The notes under the pieces: generated by a model
The model's database searches: none
The model's input: only the letters and a program-made list of their open reading frames with translations
What the model was told of the DNA's origin: nothing
Assembly (NCBI GenBank): GCA_036971475.1
Contig: JBAIZL010000010.1
Coordinates: 11,537,526-11,601,525, forward strand
Reading direction: 5' to 3'
DNA length: 64,000 nucleotides
Source: Prosapia bicincta
Taxonomy: Eukaryota; Arthropoda; Insecta; Hemiptera; Cercopidae
Shown: in pieces, positions 35,801 to 46,862 of the stretch
Numbering within the stretch: position 1 is the first letter of the stretch
How the letters are laid out: every line of letters starts with the position of its first letter
Position numbers and translations under genes: made by a program

Positions 35801-38216
35801 GAAGATATTTTGGTCTACCTGTCGGATAGAATCATTAGTAATAGTGGCCGCGTAAGTGTAGTGTATAACCTACACGGCTGCTTTATTTGCTTCATTATTT
35901 CCTTTACAGCTCTCATGGTGAAAATATTTTGGTCTACCTGTCGGATAGAATCATTAGTAATGGTGGCCGCGTAAGTGTAGTGTATAACCTACACGGCTGC
36001 TTTATTTGCTTGATTATTTCCTTTACAGCTCTCATGGTGAAAATATTTTGGTCTACCTGTCGGATAGAATCATTAGTAATAGTGGCCGCGTAAGTGTAGT
36101 GTATAACCTACACGGCTGCTTTATTTGCTTAATTATTTCCTTTACAGCTCTCATGGTGAAAATATTTTGGTCTACCTGTCGGATAGAATCATTAGTAATA
36201 GTGGCCGCGTAAGTGTAGTGTATAACCTACACGGCTGCTTTATTTGCTTCATTATTTCCTTTACAGCTCTCATGGTGAAAATATTTTGGTCTACCTGTCG
36301 GATAGAATCATTAGTAATAGTGGCCGCGTAAGTGTAGTGTATAACCTACACGGCTGCTTTATTTGCTTAATTATTTCCTTTACAGCTCTCATGGTGAAAA
36401 TATTTTGGTCTACCTGTCGGATAGAATCATTAGTAATAGTGGCCGCGTAAGTGTAGTGTATAACCTACACGGCTGCTTTATTTGCTTAATTATTTCCTTT
36501 ACAGCTCTCATGGTGAAAATATTTTGGTCTACCTGTCGGATAGAATCATTAGTAATAGTGGCCGCGTAAGTGTAGTGTATAACCTACACGGCTGCTTTAT
36601 TTGCTTAATTATTTCCTTTACAGCTCTCATGGTGAAAATATTTTGGTCTACCTGTCGGATAGAATCATTAGTAATAGTGGCCGCGTAAGTGTAGTGTATA
36701 ACCTACACGGCTGCTTTATTTGCTTAATTATTTCCTTTACAGCTCTCATGGTGAAAATATTTTGGTCTACCTGTCGGATAGAATCATTAGTAATAGTGGC
36801 CGCATAAGTGTAGTGTATAACCTACACGGCTGCTTTATTTGCTTAATTATTTCCTTTACAGCTCTCATGGTGAAAATATTTTGGTCTACCTGTCGGATAG
36901 AATCATTAGTAATAGTGGCCGCGTAAGTGTAGTGTATAACCAACACGGCTGCTTTATTTGCTTGATTATTTCCTTTACGGCTCTCATGGTGAAAATATTT
37001 TGGTCTACCTGTCGGATAGAATCATTAGTAATAGTGGCCGCGTAAGTGTAGTGTATAACCAACACGGCTGCTTTATTTGATTAATTATTTCCTTTACGGC
37101 TCTCATGTTGAAAATATTTTGGTCTACCTGTCGGATAGAATCATTAGTAATAGTGGCCGCGTAAGTGTAGTGTATAACCTACACGGCTGCTTTATTTGCT
37201 TCATTATTTCCTTTACGGCTCTCATGGTGAAAATATTTTGGTCTACCTGTCGGATAGAATCATTAGTAATAGTGGCCGCGTAAGTGTAGTGTATAACCTA
37301 CACGGCTGCTTTATTTGCTTAATTATTTCCTTTACAGCTCTCATGGTGAAAATATTTTGGTCTACCTGTCGGATAGAATCATTAGTAATGGTGGCCGCGT
37401 AAGTGTAGTGTATAACCTACACGGCTGCTTTATTTGCTTAATTATTTCCTTTACAGCTCTCATGGTGAAAATATTTTGGTCTACCTGTCGGATAGAATCA
37501 TTAGTAATAGTGGCCGCGTAAGTGTAGTGTATAACCTACACGGCTGCTTTATTTGCTTAATTATTTCCTTTACAGCTCTCATGGTGAAAATATTTTGGTC
37601 TACCTGTCGGATAGAATCATTAGTAATAGTGGCCGCGTAAGTGTAGTGTATAACCTACACGGCTGCTTTATTTGCTTAATTATTTCCTTTACAGCTCTCA
37701 TGGTGAAAATATTTTGGTCTACCTGTCGGATAGAATCATTAGTAATAGTGGCCGCGTAAGTGTAGTGTATAACCTACACGGCTGCTTTATTTGCTTAATT
37801 ATTTCCTTTACAGCTCTCATGGTGAAAATATTTTGGTCTACCTGTCGGATAGAATCATTAGTAATAGTGGCCGCGTAAGTGTAGTGTATAACCTACACGG
37901 CTGCTTTATTTGCTTAATTATTTCCTTTACAGCTCTCATGGTGAAAATATTTTGGTCTACCTGTCGGATAGAATCATTAGTAATAGTGGCCGCGTAAGTG
38001 TAGTGTATAACCTACACGGCTGCTTTATTTGCTTGATTATTTCCTTTACGGCTCTCATGGTGAAAATATTTTGGTCTACCTGTCGGATAGAATCATTAGT
38101 AATAGTGGCCGCGTAAGTGTAGTGTATAACCTACACGGCTGCTTTATTTGCTTCATTATTTCCTTTACAGCTCTCATGGTGAAAATATTTTGGTCTACCT
38201 GTCGGATAGAATCATT
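20876..38216 (+). repeat. 119-bp satellite, about 146 units, with exon/intron-like units
   Basis: The period is exactly 119 bp over 17.3 kb (about 145.7 copies). The array starts inside the unit at ACACGGCTGC and ends at GAATCATTA. Units differ at a few recurrent sites: GCTTAATT/GCTTGATT/GCTTCATT, TTTACAG/TTTACGG/TTTACCG, ATTTTGG/ATTGTGG. Rare private changes (TCGAATAG at 27017 and 30230; TTAGAAATAGTGACC at 32146 and 35359) recur exactly 3213 bp (27 units) apart. A CCCACACGG variant at 29562 and 33965 recurs 4403 bp (37 units) apart, marking block duplications. Each unit yields short 68-codon open frames, one per unit, which I do not consider genes. Confidence 0.96.
20916..20976 (+). other. 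exon-like segment of the 119-bp unit (representative)
   Basis: In the first unit, TTATTTCCTTTACAG ends at 20915, and a perfect GTAAGT begins at 20977, leaving 61 nt. Upstream, CTTAAT (20896-20901) fits the yUnAy branch-point pattern with its A 15 nt before the AG, rather close. The remaining 58 nt to the next CAG would be a short intron, so 61 + 58 = 119. Within the 61 nt one frame reads SHGENILVYLSDRIISNSGR and another LMVKIFWSTCRIESLVIVA; the third has a stop. Serial splicing would shift frame at each copy. The signals are seen in the sequence; splicing itself is inference. Confidence 0.4.
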
Positions 38217-40307
38217 AAGTTTGTTATTATTTAGACGTTGCAAATATATTTATACTCTTTCAATTAAAATATTTCCTAAGATTGTAACGGCATAAATCTC
38301 AGTCGTTTGGGAGCTGAAACCAACTCTTTGATAACGTACACAAACCTTCCTCACCATCGTTCAAAAATTGAATGGAATAGGTCAATCACCCCCTCCCCCA
38401 GGTCCCTTTAGGTGGTTTTAACTTATATAATATGTCGCTAACATTTATTTGTTAACAGTAAAATATCTTATTTAAATTAAGCTGAAACCCCCAGCAAAAG
38501 CGAACACAAAACGTTATCATGAAACCTTGTGTTCTAACTATTTGAAAGAGGGCAACGTTGAAACGTCTATAGATTATGTTTACAGTTTAAACTCAACCTA
38601 CCTATAACACTTTAGTTGGTAAAGAAATTATTCATTAAAGATAGACATTAACTAGAAATTTTCAGAAAATCCCAAAGTATGCGTAGTCAATATAAATTGG
38701 CAACCAACAAATTTGTGTCTATACACAAAACGTAATTTAACAAGATTAGTTAACCTTTAATTTGCAACTTTTAAAATGCAAGAAACATTAAAGTAACAGA
38801 AACATCCTTCAAATTAAATTTATAATTACGAATTAAAAAAATAATAAGTTATAAATATTACATATACCTCTTATTTAGTCTTATTTTAACCAATTACTAA
38901 ATATTTAAAACCCGTAAAAATTATTAAAAAAATTCAACTGTTGTTTAACTGAAACAAAGTACAACATAAGAAGCCATTTTGTTTTGATTTTTACTTGAAC
39001 TCCGTTGTAGTGAAACAAAACATAGTTTGAACTTTACAAAAGGAATTTTTTTATTATATTGCAAATAAAAAAATATGTAAATTCAAACTAAAAATTGTAG
39101 ACGAGAAAATAAAAACCTTAAGTACAATAAAAATTTCTTCCCAGCTTTATAAAACGCAATACATTAGATCAATTTAAATTCTAAAAATGAGAATTGTCGA
39201 AACCAAACGGTAGCCTAATTTAAAAGAACAAATTTAATTTTCACAAGTTTCATGTAGAGTCAACGACTAACTAAAAACCTTTAAAAGTTATTTTACCTTC
39301 AATGTTATGTTGAAAAGTCCATGAACCAAAAAAACTGCACAGAAACAAACACAAAACAAAATCTTGGCCAGAACAAACACGCGAACCTATACCATAGAAG
39401 CACTGAACACTAAATTCGCCACAAACAATTGTCGGCCGCGAACTGCCACTGCCGACGGTATCACTGCATCTTCACCCTGCGCAATACGTTTTTGCGCATG
39501 CTCACAGATGATAATGTTTAGCGTTTACATCTGACAAACCACCAACTGTAGTACTCTGTTGAATCTAACCTTACAATAAAGTATAGGCTTGGCTCTTTTA
39601 ACGTAAATATTGATTTTAATGTAAAGTAATTGTTTGCTAATAAAATAAAAAACGACGCATTAAAATAAATGTCTTTATAAACGCATTAGTAGGCCTATAC
39701 TTATTTATTGCTTCGAAGAAAACATCATTTAGACATTTTTATTTTACAACCTATTTACAAAACCAAACGTTTTTTCTTACTTTCCATAACATATGAAGCC
39801 ATAAATAAAAACCATATAATTTTACGGTCAAAATGATTTACTTTTAAATTTTTAGTTAGTTTAATATGTTAGATGCAAACAAATAAGTTTCATGCAACTA
39901 TCCATAACAGTTAAGTCATAAATTTAATATTTTTCCTTTAAAACTATTTAATTAAAAACCTTTATAGAGTTTTTCGACATGAACTCTCTTTATCAAGTGT
40001 TAAGGGATGATAATTGATTTCTTTGTATGTTACAGTAAATGCCCGTATTTTGCTGTTGTAATATACAAAGTGTCCACCCGTTACTTCAACTCGAAGAAGG
40101 ATAAAAGAGACTAGACCTCAATGGAATAGGAAATGGCCTTAACATTCCTCTGTGTTGGGAATTGCGTATGAGAAGTCGCTTACCTGAAACGAACTTACTC
40201 CCAGCAAGGGTGAAAAGCAAGGAATCGATTGTCGGTTTTTCGGGTCGCACACTTTCTCTCACTATATATTTCTTCTACTGTAAGCACGTACACTCTCGTC
40301 ATATGAC
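38217..40307. other. AT-rich spacer between the 119-bp and 69/70-bp arrays
   Basis: About 2.1 kb, very AT-rich for most of its length, with many poly-A and poly-T runs. No open frame above about 70 codons makes sense. The single contrast is a GC-richer island at about 39395-39500, described separately. The last 150 bp contain short frames overlapping on both strands and lead directly into the first 70-bp-type unit. Confidence 0.65.
39297..39505 (-). promoter_or_regulatory. possible promoter and 5' non-coding exon, minus strand
   Basis: A GC-richer island in very AT-rich DNA holds TGCGCATGC at 39493-39501, close to half of the NRF-1/Ewg-type palindrome, and GCGCAATACG beside it. Downstream on the minus strand there is a TTCAGT initiator-like motif near 39405. 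At 39297/39296 the sequence GAAG|GTAAAAT looks like a splice donor. There is no coding frame. Together this could be a promoter with a short untranslated exon transcribed toward the 119-bp array, but it is equally possible that it is unrelated GC-rich DNA. Confidence 0.18.
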
Positions 40308-40377
40308 AGGGGCTTGCAAAACGGAGCGAGTGTGTCCCATTTGAACATGATGGTACTATCAAACCCTCCTCCAGTTC
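40308..40377 (+). repeat. isolated 70-bp-type unit at left edge
   Basis: This single 70-bp unit starts AGGGGCTTGCAAAACGGAGC and has GAGTGTGTCCCAT, as the units beyond 46863 do, not the CACGAAGCGATTGTAACCCA of the 69-bp array. The following unit (40378-40446) is a hybrid: AGGGGCTTGCACAATGGAGC at its left, 69-type sequence at its right. The old family therefore flanks the 69-bp array on both sides. Confidence 0.8.
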
Positions 40378-43300
40378 AGGGGCTTGCACAATGGAGCTAT
40401 TGTAACCCATGTGATAATTATGGTACTATCGATCACCCTCCAGCTTAGGTGCTTGCAACACGAAGCGATTGTAACCCATGTGATCATAATGGTACTATCG
40501 ATCACCCTCCAGCTTAGGTGCTTGCAACACGAAGCGATTGTAACCCATGTGATCATAATGGCACTATCGATCACCCTCCAGCTTAGGTGCTTGCAACACG
40601 AAGCGATTGTAACCCATGTGATCATAATGGTACTATCGATCACCCTCCAGCTTAGGTGCTTGCAACACGAAGCGATTGTAACCCATGTGATCATAATGGT
40701 ACTATCGATCACCCTCCAGATTAGGTGCTTGCAACACGAAGCGATTGTAACCCATGTGATCATAATGGTACTATCGATCACCCTCCAGCTTAGGTGCTTG
40801 CAACACGAAGCGATTGTAACCCATGTGATAATTATGGTACTATCGATCACCCTCCAGCTTAGGTGCTTGCAACACGAAGCGATTGTAACCCATGTGATCA
40901 TAATGGTACTATCGATCACCCTCCAGCTTAGGTGCTTGCAACACGAAGCGATTGTAACCCATGTGATCATAATGGTACTATCGATCACCCTCCAGCTTAG
41001 GTGCTTGCAACACGAAGCGATTGTAACCCATGTGATCATAATGGTACTATCGATCACCCTCCAGCTTAGGTGCTTGCAACACGAAGCGATTGTAACCCAT
41101 GTGATCATAATGGTACTATCGATCACCCTCCAGCTTAGGTACTTGCAACACGAAGCGATTGTAACCCATGTGATCATAATGGTACTATCGATCACCCTCC
41201 AGCTTAGGTGCTTGCAACACGAAGCGATTGTAACCCATGTGATCATAATGGTACTATCGATCACCCTCCAGCTTAGGTGCTTGCAACACGAAGCGATTGT
41301 AACCCATGTGATCATAATGGTACTATCGATCACCCTCCAGCTTAGGTGCTTGCAACACGAAGCGATTGTAACCCATGTGATCATAATGGTACTATCGATC
41401 ACCCTCCAGCTTAGGTGCTTGCAACACGAAGCGATTGTAACCCATGTGATCATAATGGTACTATCGATCACCCTCCAGCTTAGGTGCTTGCAACACGAAG
41501 CGATTGTAACCCATGTGATAATTATGGTACTATCGATCACCCTCCAGCTTAGGTGCTTGCAACACGAAGCGATTGTAACCCATGTGATCATAATGGTACT
41601 ATCGATCACCCTCCAGCTTAGGTGCTTGCAACACGAAGCGATTGTAACCCATGTGATCATAATGGCATTATCGATCACCCTCCAGCTTAGGTGCTTGCAA
41701 CACGAAGCGATTGTAACCCATGTGATCATAATGGCATTATCGATCACCCTCCAGCTTAGGTGCTTGCAACACGAAGCGATTGTAACCCATGTGATCATAA
41801 TGGTACTATCGATCACCCTCCAGCTTAGGTGCTTGCAACACGAAGCGATTGTAACCCATGTGATCATAATGGTACTATCGATCACCCTCCAGCTTAGGTG
41901 CTTGCAACACGAAGCGATTGTAACCCATGTGATAATTATGGTACTATCGATCACCCTCCAGCTTAGGTGCTTGCAACACGAAGCGATTGTAACCCATGTG
42001 ATCATAATGGTACTATTGATCACCCTCCAGCTTAGGTGCTTGCAACACGAAGCGATTGTAACCCATGTGATCATAATGGTACTATCGATCACCCTCCAGC
42101 TTAGGTGCTTGCAACACGAAGCGGTTGTAACCCATGTGATAATTATGGTACTATCGATCACCCTCCAGCTTAGGTGCTTGCAACACGAAGCGATTGTAAC
42201 CCATGTGATCATAATGGTACTATCGATCACCCTCCAGCTTAGGTGCTTGCAACACGAAGCGATTGTAACCCATGTGATCATAATGGTACTATCGATCACC
42301 CTCCAGCTTAGGTGCTTGCAACACGAAGCGATTGTAACCCATGTGATCATAATGGTACTATCGATCACCCTCCAGCTTAGGTGCTTGCAACACGAAGCGA
42401 TTGTAACCCATGTGATCATAATGGTACTATCGATCACCCTCCAGCTTAGGTGCTTGCAACACGAAGCGATTGTAACCCATGTGATCATAATGGTACTATC
42501 GATCACCCTCCAGCTTAGGTGCTTGCAACACGAAGCGATTGTAACCCATGTGATCATAATGGTACTATCAATCACCCTCTAGCTTAGGTACTTGTAACAC
42601 GAAGCGATTGTAACCCATGTGATCATAATGGTACTATCGATCACCCTCCAGCTTAGGTGCTTGCAACACGAAGCGATTGTAACCCATGTGATCATAATGG
42701 TACTATCGATCACCCTCCAGCTTAGGTGCTTGCAACACGAAGCGATTGTAACCCATGTGATCATAATGGTATTATCGATCACCCTCCAGCTTAGGTGCTT
42801 GCAACACGACGCGATTGTAACCCATGTGATCATAATGGTACTATCGATCACCCTCCAGCTTAGGTGCTTGCAACACGAAGCGATTGTAACCCATGTGATC
42901 ATAATGGTACTATCGATCACCCTCCAGCTTAGGTGCTTGCAACACGAAGCGATTGTAACCCATGTGATCATAATGGTACTATCGATCACCCTCCAGCTTA
43001 GGTACTTGCAACACGAAGCGATTGTAACCCATGTGATCATAATGGTACTATCGATCACCCTCCAGCTTAGGTGCTTGCAACACGAAGCGATTGTAACCCA
43101 TGTGATCATAATGGTACTATCGATCACCCTCCAGCTTAGGTACTTGCAACACGAAGCGATTGTAACCCATGTGATCATAATGGTACTATCGATCACCCTC
43201 CAGCTTAGGTGCTTGCAACACGAAGCGATTGTAACCCATGTGATCATAATGGCATTATCGATCACCCTCCAGCTTAGGTGCTTGCAACACGAAGCGATTG

Positions 43301-46300
43301 TAACCCATGTGATCATAATGGTACTATCGATCACCCTCCAGCTGAGGTACTTGCAACACGAAGCGATTGTACCCATGTGATCATAATGGTACTATCGATC
43401 ACCCTCCAGCTTAGGTGCTTGCAACACGAAGCGATTGTAACCCATGTGATCATAATGGTACTATCGATCACCCTCCAGCTTAGATGCTTGCAACACGAAG
43501 CGATTGTAACCCATGTGATCATAATGGTACTATCGATCACCCTCTAGCTTAGGTGCTTGCAACACGAAGCGATTGTAACCCATGTGATCATAATGGCATT
43601 ATCGATCACCCTCCAGCTTAGGTGCTTGCAACACGAAGCGATTGTAACCCATGTGATCATAATGGCATTATCGATCACCCTCCAGCTTAGGTGCTTGCAA
43701 CACGAAGCGATTGTAACCCATGTGATCATAATGGCATTATCGATCACCCTCCAGCTTAGGTGCTTGCAACACGAAGCGTTTGTAACCCATGTGATCATAA
43801 TGGTACTATCGATCACCCTCCAGCTTAGGTGCTTGCAACACGAAGCGATTGTAACCCATGTGATCATAATGGTACTATCGATCACCCTCCAGCTTAGGTA
43901 CTTGCAACACGAAGCGATTGTAACCCATGTGATCATAATGGTATTATCGATCACCCTCCAGCTTAGGTGCTTGCAACACGAAGCGATTGTAACCTATGTG
44001 ATCATAATGGTACTATCGATCACCCTCCAGCTTAGGTGCTTGCAACACGAAGCGATTGTAACCCATGTGATCATAATGGTACTATCGATCACCCTCTAGC
44101 TTAGATGCTTGCAACACGAAGCGATTGTAACCCATGTGATCATAATGGTACTATCGATCACCCTCTAGCTTAGGTGCTTGCAACACAAAGCGATTGTAAC
44201 CCATGTGATCATAATGGTACTATCGATCACCCTCCAGCTTAGGTGCTTGCAACACGAAGCGATTGTAACCCATGTGATCATAATGGTACTATCGATCACC
44301 CTCCAGCTTAGGTGCTTGCAACACGAAGCGATTGTAACCCATGTGATCATAATGGTACTATCGATCACCCTCCAGCTTAGGTGCTTGCAACACGAAGCGA
44401 TTGTAACCCATGTGATCATAATGGTACTATCGATCACCCTCCAGCTTAGGTGCTTGCAACACGAAGCGATTGTAACCCATGTGATCATAATGGTACTATC
44501 GATCACCCTCCAGCTTAGGTACTTGCAACACGAAGCGATTGTAACCCATGTGATCATAATGGTACTATCGATCACCCTCCAGCTTAGGTGCTTGCAACAC
44601 GAAGCGATTGTAACCCATGTGATCATAATGGTACTATCGATCACCCTCCAGCTTAGGTACTTGCAACACGAAGCGATTGTAACCCATGTGATCATAATGG
44701 TACTATCGATCACCCTCCAGCTTAGGTGCTTGCAACACGAAGCGATTGTAACCCATGTGATCATAATGGTACTATCGATCACCCTCCAGCTTAGGTGCTT
44801 GCAACACGAAGCGATTGTAACCCATGTGATCATAATGGTACTATCGATCACCCTCCAGCTTAGGTGCTTGCAACACGAAGCGATTGTAACCCATGTGATC
44901 ATAATGGTACTATCGATCACCCTCCAGCTTAGGTGCTTGCAACACGAAGCGATTGTAACCCATGTGATCATAATGGTACAATCGATCACCCTCCAGCTTA
45001 GGTACTTGCAACACGAAGCGATTGTAACCCATGTGATCATAATGGTACTATCGATCACCCTCCAGCTTAGGTGCTTGCAACACGAAGCGATTGTAACCCA
45101 TGTGATCATAATGGTACTATCGATCACCCTCCAGCTTAGGTACTTGCAACACGAAGCGATTGTAACCCATGTGATCATAATGGTACTATCGATCACCCTC
45201 CATCTTAGGTGTTTGCAACACGAAGCGATTGTAACCCATGTGATCATAATGGTACTATCGAATACCCTCCAGCTTAGGTACTTGCAACACGAAGCGATTG
45301 TAACCCATGTGATCATAATGGTACTATCGATCACCCTCCAGCTTAGGTGCTTGCAACACGAAGTGATTGTAACCCATGTGATCATAATGGTACTATCGAT
45401 CACCCTCCAGCTTAGGTGCTTGCAACACGAAGCGATTGTAACCCATGTGATCATAATGGTACTATCGATCACCCTCCAGCTTAGGTGCTTGCAACACGAA
45501 GCGATTGTAACCCATGTGATCATAATGGTACTATCGATCACCCTCCAGCTTAGGTGCTTGCAACACGAAGCGATTGTAACCCATGTGATCATAATGGTAC
45601 TATCGATCACCCTCCAGCTTAGGTGCTTGCAACACGAAGCGATTGTAACCCATGTGATCATAATGGTACTATCGATCACCCTCCAGCTTAGGTACTTGCA
45701 ACACGAAGCGATTGTAACCCATGTGATCATAATGGTACTATCGATCACCCTCCAGCTTAGGTGCTTGCAACACGAAGCGATTGTAACCCATGTGATCATA
45801 ATGGTACTATCGATCACCCTCCAGCTTAGGTGCTTGCAACACGAAGCGATTGTAACCCATGGAATCATAATGGTACTATTGATCACCCTCCAGCTTAGGT
45901 GCTTGCAACACGAAGCGATTGTAACCCATGTGATCATAATGGTACTATCGATCACCCTCCAGCTTAGGTACTTGCAACACGAAGCGATTGTAACCCATGT
46001 GATCATAATGGTACTATCGATCACCCTCCAGCTTAGGTGCTTGCAACACGAAGCGATTGTAACCCATGTGATCATAATGGTACTATCGATCACCCTCCAG
46101 CTTAGGTGCTTGCAACACGAAGCGATTGTAACCCATGTGATCATAATGGTACTATCGATCACCCTCCAGCTTAGGTGCTTGCAACACGAAGCGATTGTAA
46201 CCCATGTGATCATAATGGTACTATCGATCACCCTCCAGCTTAGGTGCTTGCAACACGAAGCGATTGTAACCCATGTGATCATAATGGTACTATCGATCAC

Positions 46301-46862
46301 CCTCCAGCTTAGGTGCTTGCAACACGAAGCGATTGTAACCCATGTGATCATAATGGTACTATCGATCACCCTCCAGCTTAGGTGCTTGCAACACGAAGCG
46401 ATTGTAACCCATGGAATCATAATGGTACTATTGATCACCCTCCAGCTTAGGTGCTTGCAACACGAAGCGATTGTAACCCATGTGATCATAATGGTACTAT
46501 CGATCACCCTCCAGCTTAGGTACTTGCAACACGAAGCGATTGTAACCCATGTGATCATAATGGTACTATCGATCACCCTCCAGCTTAGGTGCTTGCAACA
46601 CGAAGCGATTGTAACCCATGTGATCATAATGGTACTATCGATCACCCTCCAGCTTAGGTGCTTGCAACACGAAGCGATTGTAACCCATGTGATCATAATG
46701 GTACTATCGATCACCCTCCAGCTTAGGTGCTTGCAACACGAAGCGATTGTAACCCATGTGATCATAATGGTACTATCGATCACCCTCCAGCTTAGGTGCT
46801 TGCAACACGAAGCGATTGTAACCCATGTGATCATAATGGTACTATCGATCACCCTCCAGCTT
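40378..46862 (+). repeat. homogeneous 69-bp satellite, 94 units
   Basis: The unit begins AGGTGCTTGCAACACGAAGC, continues GATTGTAACCCATGTGATCA and ends TAATGGTACTATCGATCACC CTCCAGCTT. The span of 6485 bp is exactly 94 x 69 minus the one base deleted near 43371 (GTACCCATG for GTAACCCATG). Variants are few and recurrent: GATAATTATGG for GATCATAATGG, GGCATTATC for GGTACTATC, AGGTACTTG for AGGTGCTTG, CTCTAGCTT for CTCCAGCTT, ATGGAATCA for ATGTGATCA. Because 69 is 23 codons, long frames stay open on both strands (for example 40384-42582 + and 40359-42575 -; 44178-46934 + and 44165-46894 -). Each is interrupted by a CTCTAG unit or the 1-bp deletion, so they are not constrained proteins. Confidence 0.95.

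Noticed and set aside
20872..38295. About 145 small genes of 68 codons
   Set aside because: Each is the same overlapping frame through two 119-bp units. Copy number follows the satellite, and frames do not join from unit to unit.
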